From contig NZ_RZOY02000002.1 in NCBI RefSeq assembly GCF_004022705.2, positions 225,758-289,757 on the forward strand: a stretch of 64,000 bases of DNA, read 5' to 3'. Within the stretch, counting starts at the first letter, position 1. The number at the start of each line of letters is the position of its first letter. A program made the position numbers and the translations under genes. This document shows, one piece after another, positions 55,960 to 64,000 of the stretch. Below the pieces are notes generated by a model. It did no database searches, was not told where the DNA came from, and saw nothing but the letters and a program-made list of their open reading frames with translations. The stretch is from Mesorhizobium sp. M2D.F.Ca.ET.226.01.1.1. Its GTDB lineage: Bacteria; Pseudomonadota; Alphaproteobacteria; Rhizobiales; Rhizobiaceae.

Positions 55960-56583
55960 TCAGCACAATCCTGCTTGCTTGAGCACGCGATAGGCCTGCA
56001 GCACATCGCGGAACCGGTCTTCCGAACCCCTGTCGCCGCCATTCGCATCCGGATGGTGGCGCTTAACGAGTTCCTTATAACGCGCCTTGATGTCCTGACC
56101 AGTCGCCTTTGTATCAAGGCCAAGCGTTTCCAGCGCCTTGGCCTCAAGCGGCTTTGCCTTGCGCTCGCGCGGTTCCCGCGCTCCGCCGCTGAACAAGTTG
56201 AAGGGATCGCGCATGCGGTTGTAGTAGCCGGCGCGCCCCGAACGCTGCTGCGCGAAATCCGGCGCCGAGCGCGTCCCGCCGCCATTGGCGCCCATGCGCC
56301 ATGTCGGCCTGTGGCCGGTCAGGGCCTCCTTCTGGAAGCGCGCGATCTCGCTGTCCGAGACGCCGGAGAAGTAGTTGAAGCCCTTGTTGTATTCGCGCAC
56401 ATGCTCGAAGCAGAAACGGAAATACTCGCCCTCCTTGAGGCGTCCGACCGGCGCGCGATGCGTGCCGGCCTCGCTGCAGCCGTCCCACTGGCAGACCGGC
56501 GCGCGCGACTTCAGCTCCGCGTCCTTCTCCGGCCGGATCCGGATTTTCTCGAAATATTTGGGATACGCTTTCATCTCACCCAT
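55960..56583 (-). CDS. J-domain (DnaJ-like) protein
   Basis: A 207-residue protein. The N-terminal part (about 1-110) has [12 protein letters not shown] and [17 protein letters not shown], with CxxxxC that may bind metal. The C-terminal J domain (about 145-205) has the HPD motif ([10 protein letters not shown]), which stimulates DnaK ATPase. There is no Gly/Phe or zinc-finger part of full DnaJ. Its position beside cobS and bolA is typical of rhizobia. An alternative start is 56574. Confidence 0.85.
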   Translation of the reverse strand: MGEMKAYPKYFEKIRIRPEKDAELKSRAPVCQWDGCSEAGTHRAPVGRLKEGEYFRFCFEHVREYNKGFNYFSGVSDSEIARFQKEALTGHRPTWRMGANGGGTRSAPDFAQQRSGRAGYYNRMRDPFNLFSGGAREPRERKAKPLEAKALETLGLDTKATGQDIKARYKELVKRHHPDANGGDRGSEDRFRDVLQAYRVLKQAGLC

Positions 56584-56718
56584 TTATGGGCTGTTCGCAT
56601 ATGCGAAACAAGAATTGACATTTCGCCGATGATCGCCCTAACCGCTGAATCGCGGCTTAAAAGCGGTCGAAATTCAAGATTTGCGGCTGTGCCGCAGATG
56701 TGGGGAAGGGAAGCCCGG

Positions 56719-57021
56719 ATGTCCATACAGTCGACTATGGAAAACAAGCTGAAGGCAGCGTTTTCGCCAGAACGGCTCGCCGTCATCAATGAAAGCCACC
56801 TTCACGCCGGGCATCACCACGCCGAGCACGGTCACGAGACCCGTTTCGACGGCACCGGCGAGACGCATTTTCGCGTCCGCATTGTCTCGCCGAACTTTGC
56901 CGGCATGAGCCGCATCGAGCGCCACCGCGCCGTCAACGAGCTGCTTGCCGACGAACTGAAAGCGGGCGTGCATGCGCTGGCGATCGAGCCCGCCGCGCCC
57001 GGCGAGAAGACGCGCTGGTAG
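56719..57021 (+). CDS. BolA-family protein
   Basis: A 100-residue BolA/YrbA-like protein: MSIQSTMENKLKAAF start, then NESHLHAGHH with the His residues that bind a glutaredoxin-held [2Fe-2S] cluster, and FRVRIVSPNFAGMSRIERHRAVNELL, the BolA core. Members regulate iron handling and cell shape. The ATG at 56719 has GGGAAG upstream. It is divergent from the J-domain gene. Confidence 0.92.
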   Translation: MSIQSTMENKLKAAFSPERLAVINESHLHAGHHHAEHGHETRFDGTGETHFRVRIVSPNFAGMSRIERHRAVNELLADELKAGVHALAIEPAAPGEKTRW

Positions 57022-57828
57022 TCAGCCGACCGTTGCCTTCAGGAACGCCAACGCGGCCGCCGTCAAGGCGTCGCCATCCTCGCCGAAATCGCCATTGATC
57101 GACATATGCGTATAGGCGCTGCCGTCGAACAGTGTGACCTTGGTTCCCGTGGCGCGCAGGCGTTCCGCGAAAGCCTTTGACTCTTCACCTCTTCCGGGCG
57201 CGCGCGAATAAGCGATGAAGGTCGGCGGATGTTTTATGCCGTCGACATAAGTCGCCGGCGAAAGTGCTGCCCATTGCGTCGGGTCGGAGAAGACACGCGC
57301 ATAGGCGCGCACCATGCCGCCATTCCTGGCAAGCGCGGCAAGATCGTAGGCCCGGGTGTCGTCGAGGATCAGCGCGGCGACGCCAGGCAGTCCGCCCCGC
57401 ATGCCGGTCAGCGCGATCAGATGGCAGCCGGCCGAATGGCCCATGGCGACAATCCGGTTCGGATCGCCGCCGTGCTGCGCGATACTGGCGCGCACATAGG
57501 CGTAAGCCTTTTCGATGTCGCCGGCCTGGGTGGCCACATCGGCCTCCGGCAGCATGCGGTAGTCGATCGAAACGAACACGAAGCCGTTGGCCAGCAGGAA
57601 GTCTGGCTTGGCGCCGACCTGGCTGCGTTTGCCGAACCGCCAGGCGCCGCCATGGACGAAAAACACCACCGGGAGCTTGTTCGCGCCGGCTGAGGCGTAG
57701 ATGTCGAGCTTGGCCGGACCGTAATCGAGGGTTTGCGGTTCCGGCTGGTGTAGCCGCAAAGCGGCAGAGGCGCCGGCCGGCAGCATCGCTGCCAGCGACG
57801 CGAGCATGAAATCTCGCCGGTCTATCAT
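57022..57828 (-). CDS. Alpha/beta hydrolase (esterase) with a twin-arginine-like signal
   Basis: A 268-residue hydrolase. The N-terminus RRDFMLASLAAMLPAGASA has a Tat-type RR motif and a hydrophobic region, so export is likely. The core has oxyanion HGGAW, nucleophile GHSAGCH (Ser about 145), and late Asp/His (YTHMSI) residues of the HSL/BD-FAE type. The ATG at 57828 has GGAGAGGG upstream; the longer frame to 58125 lacks support. Its stop directly abuts the BolA stop (convergent). Substrate unknown. Confidence 0.85.
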   Translation of the reverse strand: MIDRRDFMLASLAAMLPAGASAALRLHQPEPQTLDYGPAKLDIYASAGANKLPVVFFVHGGAWRFGKRSQVGAKPDFLLANGFVFVSIDYRMLPEADVATQAGDIEKAYAYVRASIAQHGGDPNRIVAMGHSAGCHLIALTGMRGGLPGVAALILDDTRAYDLAALARNGGMVRAYARVFSDPTQWAALSPATYVDGIKHPPTFIAYSRAPGRGEESKAFAERLRATGTKVTLFDGSAYTHMSINGDFGEDGDALTAAALAFLKATVG

Positions 57829-58046
57829 CGCCCTCTCCTGATCTTGCCGCAACAGTGCATCGCAGTAGTGGGCACGTCCAGTTATCAGTTGGCAAACAAG
57901 CCGACCGCGCGCACACTGATCTTGGCTGTTGATTCGGGTGGGCGACACTGGTTCACGACGGGATGCGCGACGCGACGCTTCTTTGCGACCACGCGGAGTG
58001 ATCCCCTCAAAGCTAAGTGACCGCAGCCGGTTAATTGCGTTTGCCG

Positions 58047-58072
58047 GGAACAAATAAGGCTTGCCGGCAGTT
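58047..58072 (+). promoter_or_regulatory. EcfG-type (general stress sigma) promoter candidate of prkA
   Basis: GGAAC (58047-58051), exactly 17 bases, then AGTT (58069-58072) matches the EcfG/RpoE2 pattern GGAAC-N16-17-CGTT save for one base. Transcription would start near 58080, before the prkA start codon at 58124. The remaining part of the 295-base gap 57829-58123 shows nothing clear. Confidence 0.5.
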
Positions 58073-58123
58073 GAAGGAGCGATGAGCCGATTGGCAGCCT
58101 GTCGGCTCCGAGGCAAGGCAATC

Positions 58124-60073
58124 ATGCGCGAGAATCAATCAGACGTCTTCGACCTGTTTTCGGAGATCTATGCGAACGCGGCCCAGGAAGAGATAAGCCT
58201 CCAGCAATATCTGCTAGCCTGCCGCGAGGACAAATCCATGTATGCCTCGGCCCCCGAGCGGATGGTCGAGGCGATAGGCGAGCCGAACCTGGTCGACACC
58301 AGCAAGGACGAGCGGCTCGGCCGCATTTTCTCCAACCGCACCATCAAGATCTACCCCTCCTTCTCCGACTTCTACGGAATGGAGGATACGATCGAGCGCA
58401 TCGCCGGATATTTCCGCTATGCCTCGCAGGGTTTGGAGGAACGCAAACAGATCCTCTATCTGCTTGGCCCGGTCGGCGGCGGCAAATCCTCGCTCGCGGA
58501 ACGGCTGAAGAAGCTGATGGAGCAGCGGCCGATCTACACGCTCAAGGTCGGCAACCAGATCAGCCCGGTCTTCGAATCGCCGCTCGGCCTTTTCAACCCC
58601 GACCGCATGGGCGATCTGCTGGAAGACAAATATGGTATAGCCCGCCGCCGCCTGAATGGACTGATTTCGCCCTGGGCGGCCAAGCGCCTCGACGAATTGT
58701 CCGGCGACATCTCCAAATTCAGTGTCGTCAAGCTGTCGCCGTCGCGGCTGCGCCAGATTTCCATCGCCAAGACCGAGCCTGGTGACGAGAACAATCAGGA
58801 CGTCTCGGCACTGGTCGGCAAGGTCGACATCAGGCAATTGGAAAACTTCAGCCAGTCCGACCCGGATGCCTATTCCTACAGCGGCGGCTTGAACCGGACC
58901 ACGCAAGGGCTGCTCGAATTCGTCGAGATGTTCAAGGCGCCCATCAAGGTCCTGCATCCGTTGCTGACGGCAACCCAGGAAGGCAGCTACAACGGCACCG
59001 AGAATTTCGGCGCCTTCCCTTATCAAGGCATTGTCGTCGCCCACTCCAATGAATCGGAATGGCAGCAGTTCAAGAACAACAAGAACAATGAGGCTTTCCT
59101 CGACCGCATCCTCGTGGTCAAGGTTCCCTATTGCCTGCGCATCACCGAGGAAAGGCAGATCTACGAAAAGCTATTGCGCGAAAGCGAGCTGGCAAACAGC
59201 CCCTGCGCGCCGGAGGTGCTGGACATCCTCAGCCGCTTCACCGTCTCGACCCGCCTTGCCGAGCACGACAATTCGCCTCTCTACACCAAGATGCGCGCCT
59301 ATGACGGCGAGAACCTCAAGGAAGTCGATCCGAAAGCCAAGTCGGTCCAGGAATATCGCGACGCCGCCGGCGTCGACGAGGGCATGACCGGGGTGAGCAC
59401 ACGTTTCGCCTTCAAGATCCTCTCGCAGACGTTCAACTACGACACCAAGGAGGTGGCCGCCGATCCGGTGCATCTGATGTACATCCTCGAGGAGGCGATC
59501 AAGCGCGAGCAGTTCCCGAAGGAAACGGAAGCCGCCTACCTCGAATTCATCAAGTCGGAGCTCGCGGCGCGCTATGCGGAGTTCATCGGCCACGAGATCC
59601 AGAAGGCCTATCTGGAATCCTATAGCGAGTACGGCCAGAACCTCTTCGACCGCTACATCGCTTACGCCGATGCCTGGATCGAGGATCAGGACTACAAGGA
59701 TCCGGACACCGGCCAGATCCTCAACCGCGAGGTCCTGGAGAAGGAATTGTCTCAGGTCGAAAAGCCGGCCGGCATCGCCAATCCCAAGGACTTCCGCAAC
59801 GAAGTGGTCAAATTCACATTGCGCGCCCGCGCCCGCAATCACGGCCGTAATCCGTCCTGGACAAGCTATGAAAAGCTGCGCGAGGTCATCGAGAAGCGCA
59901 TGTTCGGACAGGTCGAGGATTTGCTGCCGGTGATCAGCTTCGGCTCCAAGCAGGACAGCGTCACCGAGAAGCGGCACAATGAATTCGTGCAGCGCATGGT
60001 GGAGCGCGGTTACACCGAGCGGCAGGTGCGTCGGCTGGTCGACTGGTATATGCGTGTGAACAAGGCGGGCTGA
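58124..60073 (+). CDS. prkA: PrkA-family serine protein kinase
   Basis: A 649-residue protein: an AAA-type domain with Walker A GPVGGGKSS (about residue 118) followed by the PrkA kinase C-terminal domain. N-terminal LFSEIYANAAQEEISLQQYLLACR is typical. PrkA works with YeaH and SpoVR in stationary-phase and nitrogen-stress survival in enterobacteria. I chose the ATG at 58124 because it begins the family-like part; an ATG at 58082 has a stronger AAGGAG but would lie at or before the predicted transcript start. It leads yeaH by 29 bases. Confidence 0.92.
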   Translation: MRENQSDVFDLFSEIYANAAQEEISLQQYLLACREDKSMYASAPERMVEAIGEPNLVDTSKDERLGRIFSNRTIKIYPSFSDFYGMEDTIERIAGYFRYASQGLEERKQILYLLGPVGGGKSSLAERLKKLMEQRPIYTLKVGNQISPVFESPLGLFNPDRMGDLLEDKYGIARRRLNGLISPWAAKRLDELSGDISKFSVVKLSPSRLRQISIAKTEPGDENNQDVSALVGKVDIRQLENFSQSDPDAYSYSGGLNRTTQGLLEFVEMFKAPIKVLHPLLTATQEGSYNGTENFGAFPYQGIVVAHSNESEWQQFKNNKNNEAFLDRILVVKVPYCLRITEERQIYEKLLRESELANSPCAPEVLDILSRFTVSTRLAEHDNSPLYTKMRAYDGENLKEVDPKAKSVQEYRDAAGVDEGMTGVSTRFAFKILSQTFNYDTKEVAADPVHLMYILEEAIKREQFPKETEAAYLEFIKSELAARYAEFIGHEIQKAYLESYSEYGQNLFDRYIAYADAWIEDQDYKDPDTGQILNREVLEKELSQVEKPAGIANPKDFRNEVVKFTLRARARNHGRNPSWTSYEKLREVIEKRMFGQVEDLLPVISFGSKQDSVTEKRHNEFVQRMVERGYTERQVRRLVDWYMRVNKAG

Positions 60074-60102
60074 GCAAAGCCTGGAAAAGCCTGGACGGTT
60101 TC

Positions 60103-61416
60103 ATGCCGATCTTCATCGACCGCCGCCTGAACCCGAAGGACAAAAGCCTTGGCAATCGCCAACGCTTCCTGAAGCGCGCGCGCGAAGAGCTCAAGCGCAA
60201 CATCCGCGACCGCGTGCGCGCCGGCGGCATCGCCGACCTGGATCGCGAGCATGCCGTGCCGATCCCGCGCAAAGGCACCGGCGAGCCTACGTTCAGCGAC
60301 GCTAAGGATAGCGGCCGGCGCCAGCATATCTTGCCCGGCAACAAGTCGTTCAACGCGGGTGACCTAGTCCCCAAGCCAAGCGGCGGTGGAGGCGCAGGCG
60401 CATCGGCTCCCGGAACGACTGAATCCGAGGACGATTTCCGCTTCGTGCTGTCGCGCGAGGAGGTGCTGGATCTCTTCTTCGAAGACCTCGAACTCCCCGA
60501 TCTGGTCAAGCTCAGCCTGAAGCAGATCCTCAGCTTCAAGCCGAAGCGGGCGGGTTTCGCGGCCAGCGGCGCGCCGACCAACATCAATGTCGGGCGCACG
60601 ATGCGAAACAGCCACGGGCGACGTATCGCGTTGAGACGTCCGAAACGGGCGGAGGTGGAAGCTCTCGCCCAGCAGATCGCCGACCTGGAAGCAAAGCCGC
60701 CAAATGCCAAGACGCATGAACGCATCGTGGCCTTGCGCGAGGAACTCGACCGGCTGGAACGCCGGCGCCGGCGGATAGCGTATGTCGACCCGGTCGACAT
60801 TCGCTTCAATCGCTTCGACCCGCAGCCGAGGCCGAATGCCAGCGCCGTCATGTTCTGTCTGATGGACGTGTCGGGATCGATGGGCGAGCGGGAGAAGGAT
60901 CTGGCCAAGCGCTTCTTCGTGCTGCTGCATCTGTTCCTGACGCGGCGCTACGAGCGCACCGAAATCGTCTTCATCCGCCACACTCACGAGGCCAAGGAGG
61001 TGGACGAGCACACGTTTTTCTACCACACGCAAAGCGGCGGCACCGTCGTTTCCACGGCGCTCGAGGAAATGCACCGCATCATCGAGGAGCGCTACCCGGC
61101 CTCCGAATGGAACATCTATGCCGCCCAGGCTTCCGACGGCGACAACTTCGCCACCGACTCCGAGCGCTGCATTGAGCTGCTCGATCGCAGGCTGATGCGA
61201 CTTTGCCAGTACTTCGCCTATGTCGAGATCATCGACGAACGGGAGAGCCACATTTTTGGTTCGACCGAGAACGGAACGTCGCTCTGGCGCGCTTACAACG
61301 CCGTCGATCAGAAATGGCCGAGCTTCCAGATGCGGCGCATCGCGGCTCCGGCCGATATCTACCCGGTGTTCCGCGAGCTCTTCGCCAGGCAACCCGATCT
61401 GCGCAAGAGCGCTTGA
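60103..61416 (+). CDS. YeaH/YhbH (DUF444) protein
   Basis: A 437-residue protein. MPIFIDRRLNPKDKSLGNRQRFLKR is the family start. The C-terminal half is a VWA-like domain with FCLMDVSGSMGEREKD, a MIDAS motif, and ends with QASDGDNFATD. YeaH is thought to be a partner or substrate of PrkA. It lies between prkA and spoVR on the same strand. Confidence 0.92.
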   Translation: MPIFIDRRLNPKDKSLGNRQRFLKRAREELKRNIRDRVRAGGIADLDREHAVPIPRKGTGEPTFSDAKDSGRRQHILPGNKSFNAGDLVPKPSGGGGAGASAPGTTESEDDFRFVLSREEVLDLFFEDLELPDLVKLSLKQILSFKPKRAGFAASGAPTNINVGRTMRNSHGRRIALRRPKRAEVEALAQQIADLEAKPPNAKTHERIVALREELDRLERRRRRIAYVDPVDIRFNRFDPQPRPNASAVMFCLMDVSGSMGEREKDLAKRFFVLLHLFLTRRYERTEIVFIRHTHEAKEVDEHTFFYHTQSGGTVVSTALEEMHRIIEERYPASEWNIYAAQASDGDNFATDSERCIELLDRRLMRLCQYFAYVEIIDERESHIFGSTENGTSLWRAYNAVDQKWPSFQMRRIAAPADIYPVFRELFARQPDLRKSA

Positions 61417-61427
61417 GGACATCGCCG

Positions 61428-62972
61428 ATGGCCAGCCAGGCGCGCAAATCCGCACTGCTGTTTTCCGGGTCGGACTGGGATTTCGCGAAACTGTCGCGGG
61501 TCTATGACGAGATCGAAGCGATCGCCCTCGAAGAGCTCCGCCTCGACATCTATCCCGTGCAGATGGAGGTCATTTCCTCCGAACAGATGCTCGATGCCTA
61601 TTCGTCCGTCGGCATGCCGCTGATGTATCGCCATTGGTCGTTCGGCAAGCATTTCATCTATGACGAGCTGCTTTACCGCAAGGGCGCGCGCGGGCTGGCC
61701 TACGAGATCGTCATCAACTCCAATCCCTGCATCGTCTATCTCATGGAAGAGAACACCATGGCGCTGCAGGCGCTGGTGACTGCCCATGCGGCACTCGGCC
61801 ACAACCACTTCTTCAAGAACAATCATCTCTTCCGGCAATGGACGGATGCCGGAGGGATTCTCAGTTATCTCGATTTCGCCAAGGGCTACATAGCCCGCTG
61901 CGAGGAGCGGCATGGGCTGGCCGCGGTGGAGTCGATCCTCGATGCAGCCCACGCGCTGATGGAGCAAGGCGTGTTCCGCTACCATCGCCCCCCGAAACTG
62001 TCCTCCGAGCAGCAACGCGAAGGATTGCGCGAGCGGCTGGAATATGAGGAGCGTTCCTTCAACGACCTCTGGCGCACGCTGCCGCCGTCATCGGGAAAGA
62101 ATAAGCCGGAGGCAAGGGACGAAATCCTTGCGGAGCGCAAAAAGTCGCTGAACCTACCCGAGGAGAACCTGCTCTATTTCCTGGAGAAGAACAGCCTGGT
62201 GCTGGAGCCCTGGCAGCGCGAGGTCGTCAGGATCGTGCGTGTCGTCGCGCAATATTTCTACCCGCAGCGGCAGACTCAGGTGATGAACGAAGGCTGCGCA
62301 ACCTTCGTGCACTATACGATCATGAACCTCCTCTTCGATCGCGGCCGCATCAGCGAAGGCGCCATGTTGGAGATCCTGCGCAACCACTCGAACGTCGTCT
62401 TTCAGCCAGGCTTTGACGACCCGCGTTTCTCCGGCATCAATCCCTATGCCTTGGGACTCGATATGATGCAGGATATCCAGCGCATCTCGACCGCGCCGAC
62501 CGCCGAGGATCGCGACTGGTTCCCGGACTTCGCCGGCCGCGGCGACTGGCGCGAGACCCTGCTCGATGCCTGGGCCAACCATCGCGACGAATCCTTCATC
62601 CACCAGTATCTCAGCCCCGCGCTGATCCGAAAATGGCGGCTCTTCGTGCTGGCCGACGGCGCCGACGAGCCGCATTACCAGGTCGCATCGATCCACAATG
62701 AGCGCGGCTATCGCAAGATACGTTCCGCGCTGGCTCACAGCTATGAGATTGGCGCGAAAAGGCCCGACATCGAGGTGGTGGACGTCGACCTCCTGGGTGA
62801 TCGGCACCTGAGGCTGCAGCACAATGTCAAGAACGGCATCCTGCTCGACGGCGAAAGCCGCGACGCGACGCTGCGTCACATCAGGCGCCTCTGGGGCTAT
62901 GACGTCAGCTTGGCGGCGGTCGATGCCGAGACCGGCGCGGTGCTCGGCGAACGCTCGACGAAGGATCTTTGA
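61428..62972 (+). CDS. SpoVR family protein
   Basis: A 514-residue protein of the SpoVR/YcgB family. RVYDEIEAIALEELRLDIYPVQMEVI and SYLDFAKGYIARCEE are typical, with the conserved HNHFFKNNHLFRQW segment and MNEGCATFVHY. In Bacillus it affects spore cortex; elsewhere it is linked to stress survival together with PrkA-YeaH. GAGGAC lies eight bases before the ATG at 61428. It is the third gene of the unit. Confidence 0.93.
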   Translation: MASQARKSALLFSGSDWDFAKLSRVYDEIEAIALEELRLDIYPVQMEVISSEQMLDAYSSVGMPLMYRHWSFGKHFIYDELLYRKGARGLAYEIVINSNPCIVYLMEENTMALQALVTAHAALGHNHFFKNNHLFRQWTDAGGILSYLDFAKGYIARCEERHGLAAVESILDAAHALMEQGVFRYHRPPKLSSEQQREGLRERLEYEERSFNDLWRTLPPSSGKNKPEARDEILAERKKSLNLPEENLLYFLEKNSLVLEPWQREVVRIVRVVAQYFYPQRQTQVMNEGCATFVHYTIMNLLFDRGRISEGAMLEILRNHSNVVFQPGFDDPRFSGINPYALGLDMMQDIQRISTAPTAEDRDWFPDFAGRGDWRETLLDAWANHRDESFIHQYLSPALIRKWRLFVLADGADEPHYQVASIHNERGYRKIRSALAHSYEIGAKRPDIEVVDVDLLGDRHLRLQHNVKNGILLDGESRDATLRHIRRLWGYDVSLAAVDAETGAVLGERSTKDL

Positions 62973-63009
62973 GCGGCATCACTCGATCGCCCGCCCCAAG
63001 CCTTGTTTC

Positions 63010-63060
63010 AGCGCAATTCCGGCCGGAAAACCGCTGCACGCTTTTCCTGGAATTGCTCTC
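63010..63060. repeat. Palindromic repeat family A, half copy A5 (inverted)
   Basis: GCGCAATTCCGGCCGGAAAACC, then CGCTTTTCCTGGAATTGCTCT. It is the first hairpin only, on the opposite orientation to A1-A4. It is next to repeat B4, forming a compound of two families in the gap 62973-63160. Confidence 0.75.
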
Positions 63061-63063
63061 AAG

Positions 63064-63163
63064 CACGTCTCCCGAAAGTGGGAACCGGTTTCGGGATAAA
63101 GCATGCGTGAAATCAAAAACCTAAAGCGCGTGGAGCCAAGCTGAAAGATCGCGACGCGCTTTA
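63064..63163. repeat. Palindromic repeat family B, copy B4
   Basis: CACGTCTCCCGAAAGTGG, GAACCGGTTTCGGGATAAAGC, ATGCGTGAAATCAAAAACC, then TAAAGCGCGTGGAG and GCGACGCGCTTTAA. It matches B2 closely. Its right end supplies the TAA stop codon (minus strand, 63161-63163) of the CorC-like gene. Confidence 0.8.
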
Positions 63164-64000
63164 ATTATCGCCGGCGGGCCTGATCCTGAGCCTGGCAATT
63201 CGGTTCTTGTCGCGCTTCATCACCACGAAGCGTTTGCCGTGGAAGGTGAAGGCCTGCTTCTCCTCCGGGATCGACTGCGTCTCGTGGATGACGAGGCCGG
63301 CAATGGTCGTGGCTTCCTCGTCGGGCAGGTCCCAGTCGAGCGCGCGGTTCAGGTCGCGGATCGGCACCGTGCCCTCGACGACGACCGAGCCGTCCGCCTC
63401 CTTCTTTACGCCTTGCATGTCGACATCATGCTCATCGGCGATCTCGCCGACGATCTCCTCGATGATGTCTTCCAGCGTCACCAGCCCTTCGACCTCGCCA
63501 TACTCGTCGACGACGATGGCGAAATGCGCCTTGCGCCGCAGGAAGGCGTTGAGCTGTTCCTGTAAGGTCGTGGTGTCCGGCACGAACCAAGGCTTGGCCG
63601 CGATCTTCATCACGTCGATCCGCGAAAAATCGTTGCCGACCTCGTTGAGGGCCCTCAGCAGATCTTTCGCGTGCAGCACGCCGACGATGTTGTCGAGCGA
63701 GCCTTTCCAGAGCGGCATGCGGGTGTGCGGACTCGTGAGTATTTCGCGCACCACCGCTTCCGGCGCGTTGTCGGCATTGACGGAGCGCATATTGGTGCGG
63801 TGGACCATGATATCCGACACCTCGAGTTCTTCGAGGTCGAAGAGGCCCTCGAGCCGGTTGCGCGCCTCACCGGCAGCCCCACCATCGCGGCGGAGTTCGT
63901 CGCTGTCTTCATCCTTGCCGATGCGCTCGGACCGCTGGGCCGGCTCTACCGGCCGCAGCACGTAGCCGAAAGCGGCCAGCAGTTGGGCGCGGAACAGAAG
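63161..64000 (-). CDS. CorC/HlyC-family CBS-domain protein, 5' end cut by window edge
   Basis: The reading frame is open to base 64000, giving the last 279 residues of a larger protein. The first visible residues (LLFRAQLLAAFGYVLRP) look like the end of a membrane (CNNM/DUF21) domain. Then come two CBS repeats (SDIMVHRTNMRSV; DVMKIAAKPWFVPD...VVDEYGEVEGLVTLEDIIEEIVGEI) and a C-terminal CorC_HlyC domain (VEGTVPIRDLNRALDWDL...TIAGLVIH). The family covers magnesium/cobalt efflux and haemolysin-like proteins. The stop lies in repeat B4. Confidence 0.9.
   Translation of the reverse strand, partial: LLFRAQLLAAFGYVLRPVEPAQRSERIGKDEDSDELRRDGGAAGEARNRLEGLFDLEELEVSDIMVHRTNMRSVNADNAPEAVVREILTSPHTRMPLWKGSLDNIVGVLHAKDLLRALNEVGNDFSRIDVMKIAAKPWFVPDTTTLQEQLNAFLRRKAHFAIVVDEYGEVEGLVTLEDIIEEIVGEIADEHDVDMQGVKKEADGSVVVEGTVPIRDLNRALDWDLPDEEATTIAGLVIHETQSIPEEKQAFTFHGKRFVVMKRDKNRIARLRIRPAGDN

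Overview
The window is a 64 kb stretch of a high-GC alphaproteobacterial chromosome. It most likely comes from a Mesorhizobium-like member of the Rhizobiales. The reasons are the rhizobial gene neighbourhoods (argH-lptM-lysA with a TIGR02302 protein, ftsE-ftsX-ydcF-plsC, tyrC-hisC with metX-metW, cobS/cobT with a J-domain protein and BolA), a SAM-II aptamer before metX, a CtrA-type box before ftsE, and three families of palindromic intergenic repeats of the kind found in rhizobia. Coding density is high. I see no rRNA, tRNA, transposase, phage gene or CRISPR array. Genus assignment is inference from memory of gene order.

Layout. 1-1.8 kb: the end of an iron-type ABC importer (permease, ATPase). 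1.8-7.0 kb (minus): ugpBAEC-type glycerol-3-phosphate importer followed by a metallophosphodiesterase; a secreted-type EEP phosphatase gene is divergent. 8.4-10.9 kb: MHYT-PAS-GGDEF-EAL cyclic-di-GMP enzyme. 10.9-18.7 kb: tlpA divergent from argH, lptM, lysA, an ArsR regulator divergent from a serine/threonine dehydratase, and a large TIGR02302 membrane protein. 18.7-22.5 kb: DsbA-like isomerase, LysR regulator divergent from a DMT exporter, CpdR-like receiver, hpt. 22.6-28.5 kb: membrane protein divergent from ftsE-ftsX, ydcF, an inserted PNPOx/LysR pair, plsC. 28.6-37.3 kb: LysE exporter, aldo/keto reductase, ChaC-like enzyme, DUF2125, PfkB kinase, tyrC-hisC, then metX-metW. 37.3-46.9 kb: macro-domain protein, a frameshifted DUF1330 gene, glycosyltransferase, DUF1194, SbmA/YddA-type ABC protein, methyltransferase divergent from gloB, DUF985 cupin, lysoplasmalogenase, YddG-like exporter, DUF3108. 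47.2-51.8 kb: rpmB, queuosine-precursor transporter, spermidine-synthase-like protein, a polytopic GT-C-like protein, a 2OG-Fe(II) oxygenase-like protein. 51.9-57.8 kb: phytase-like esterase, cobT, cobS, J-domain protein, BolA, Tat-type hydrolase. 58.1-63.0 kb: prkA-yeaH-spoVR. The right edge holds the C-terminal part of a CorC/HlyC-family protein.

The most interesting signals are RNA-level. (i) A SAM-II aptamer with a following terminator sits before metX. (ii) A preQ1-I-like pseudoknot appears to trap the start codon of the queuosine-precursor transporter. (iii) A short leader before the DMT exporter at 20.4 kb has its own possible promoter, an arginine-rich 22-codon ORF and a strong intrinsic terminator whose right arm overlaps the ORF stop codon. 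The third matches no class I know and is my best candidate for something undescribed. Other points are a perfect CtrA full site before ftsE, a general-stress-type (EcfG) promoter before prkA, a palindromic repeat that supplies the stop codons of two convergent genes, and a DUF1330 frameshift.
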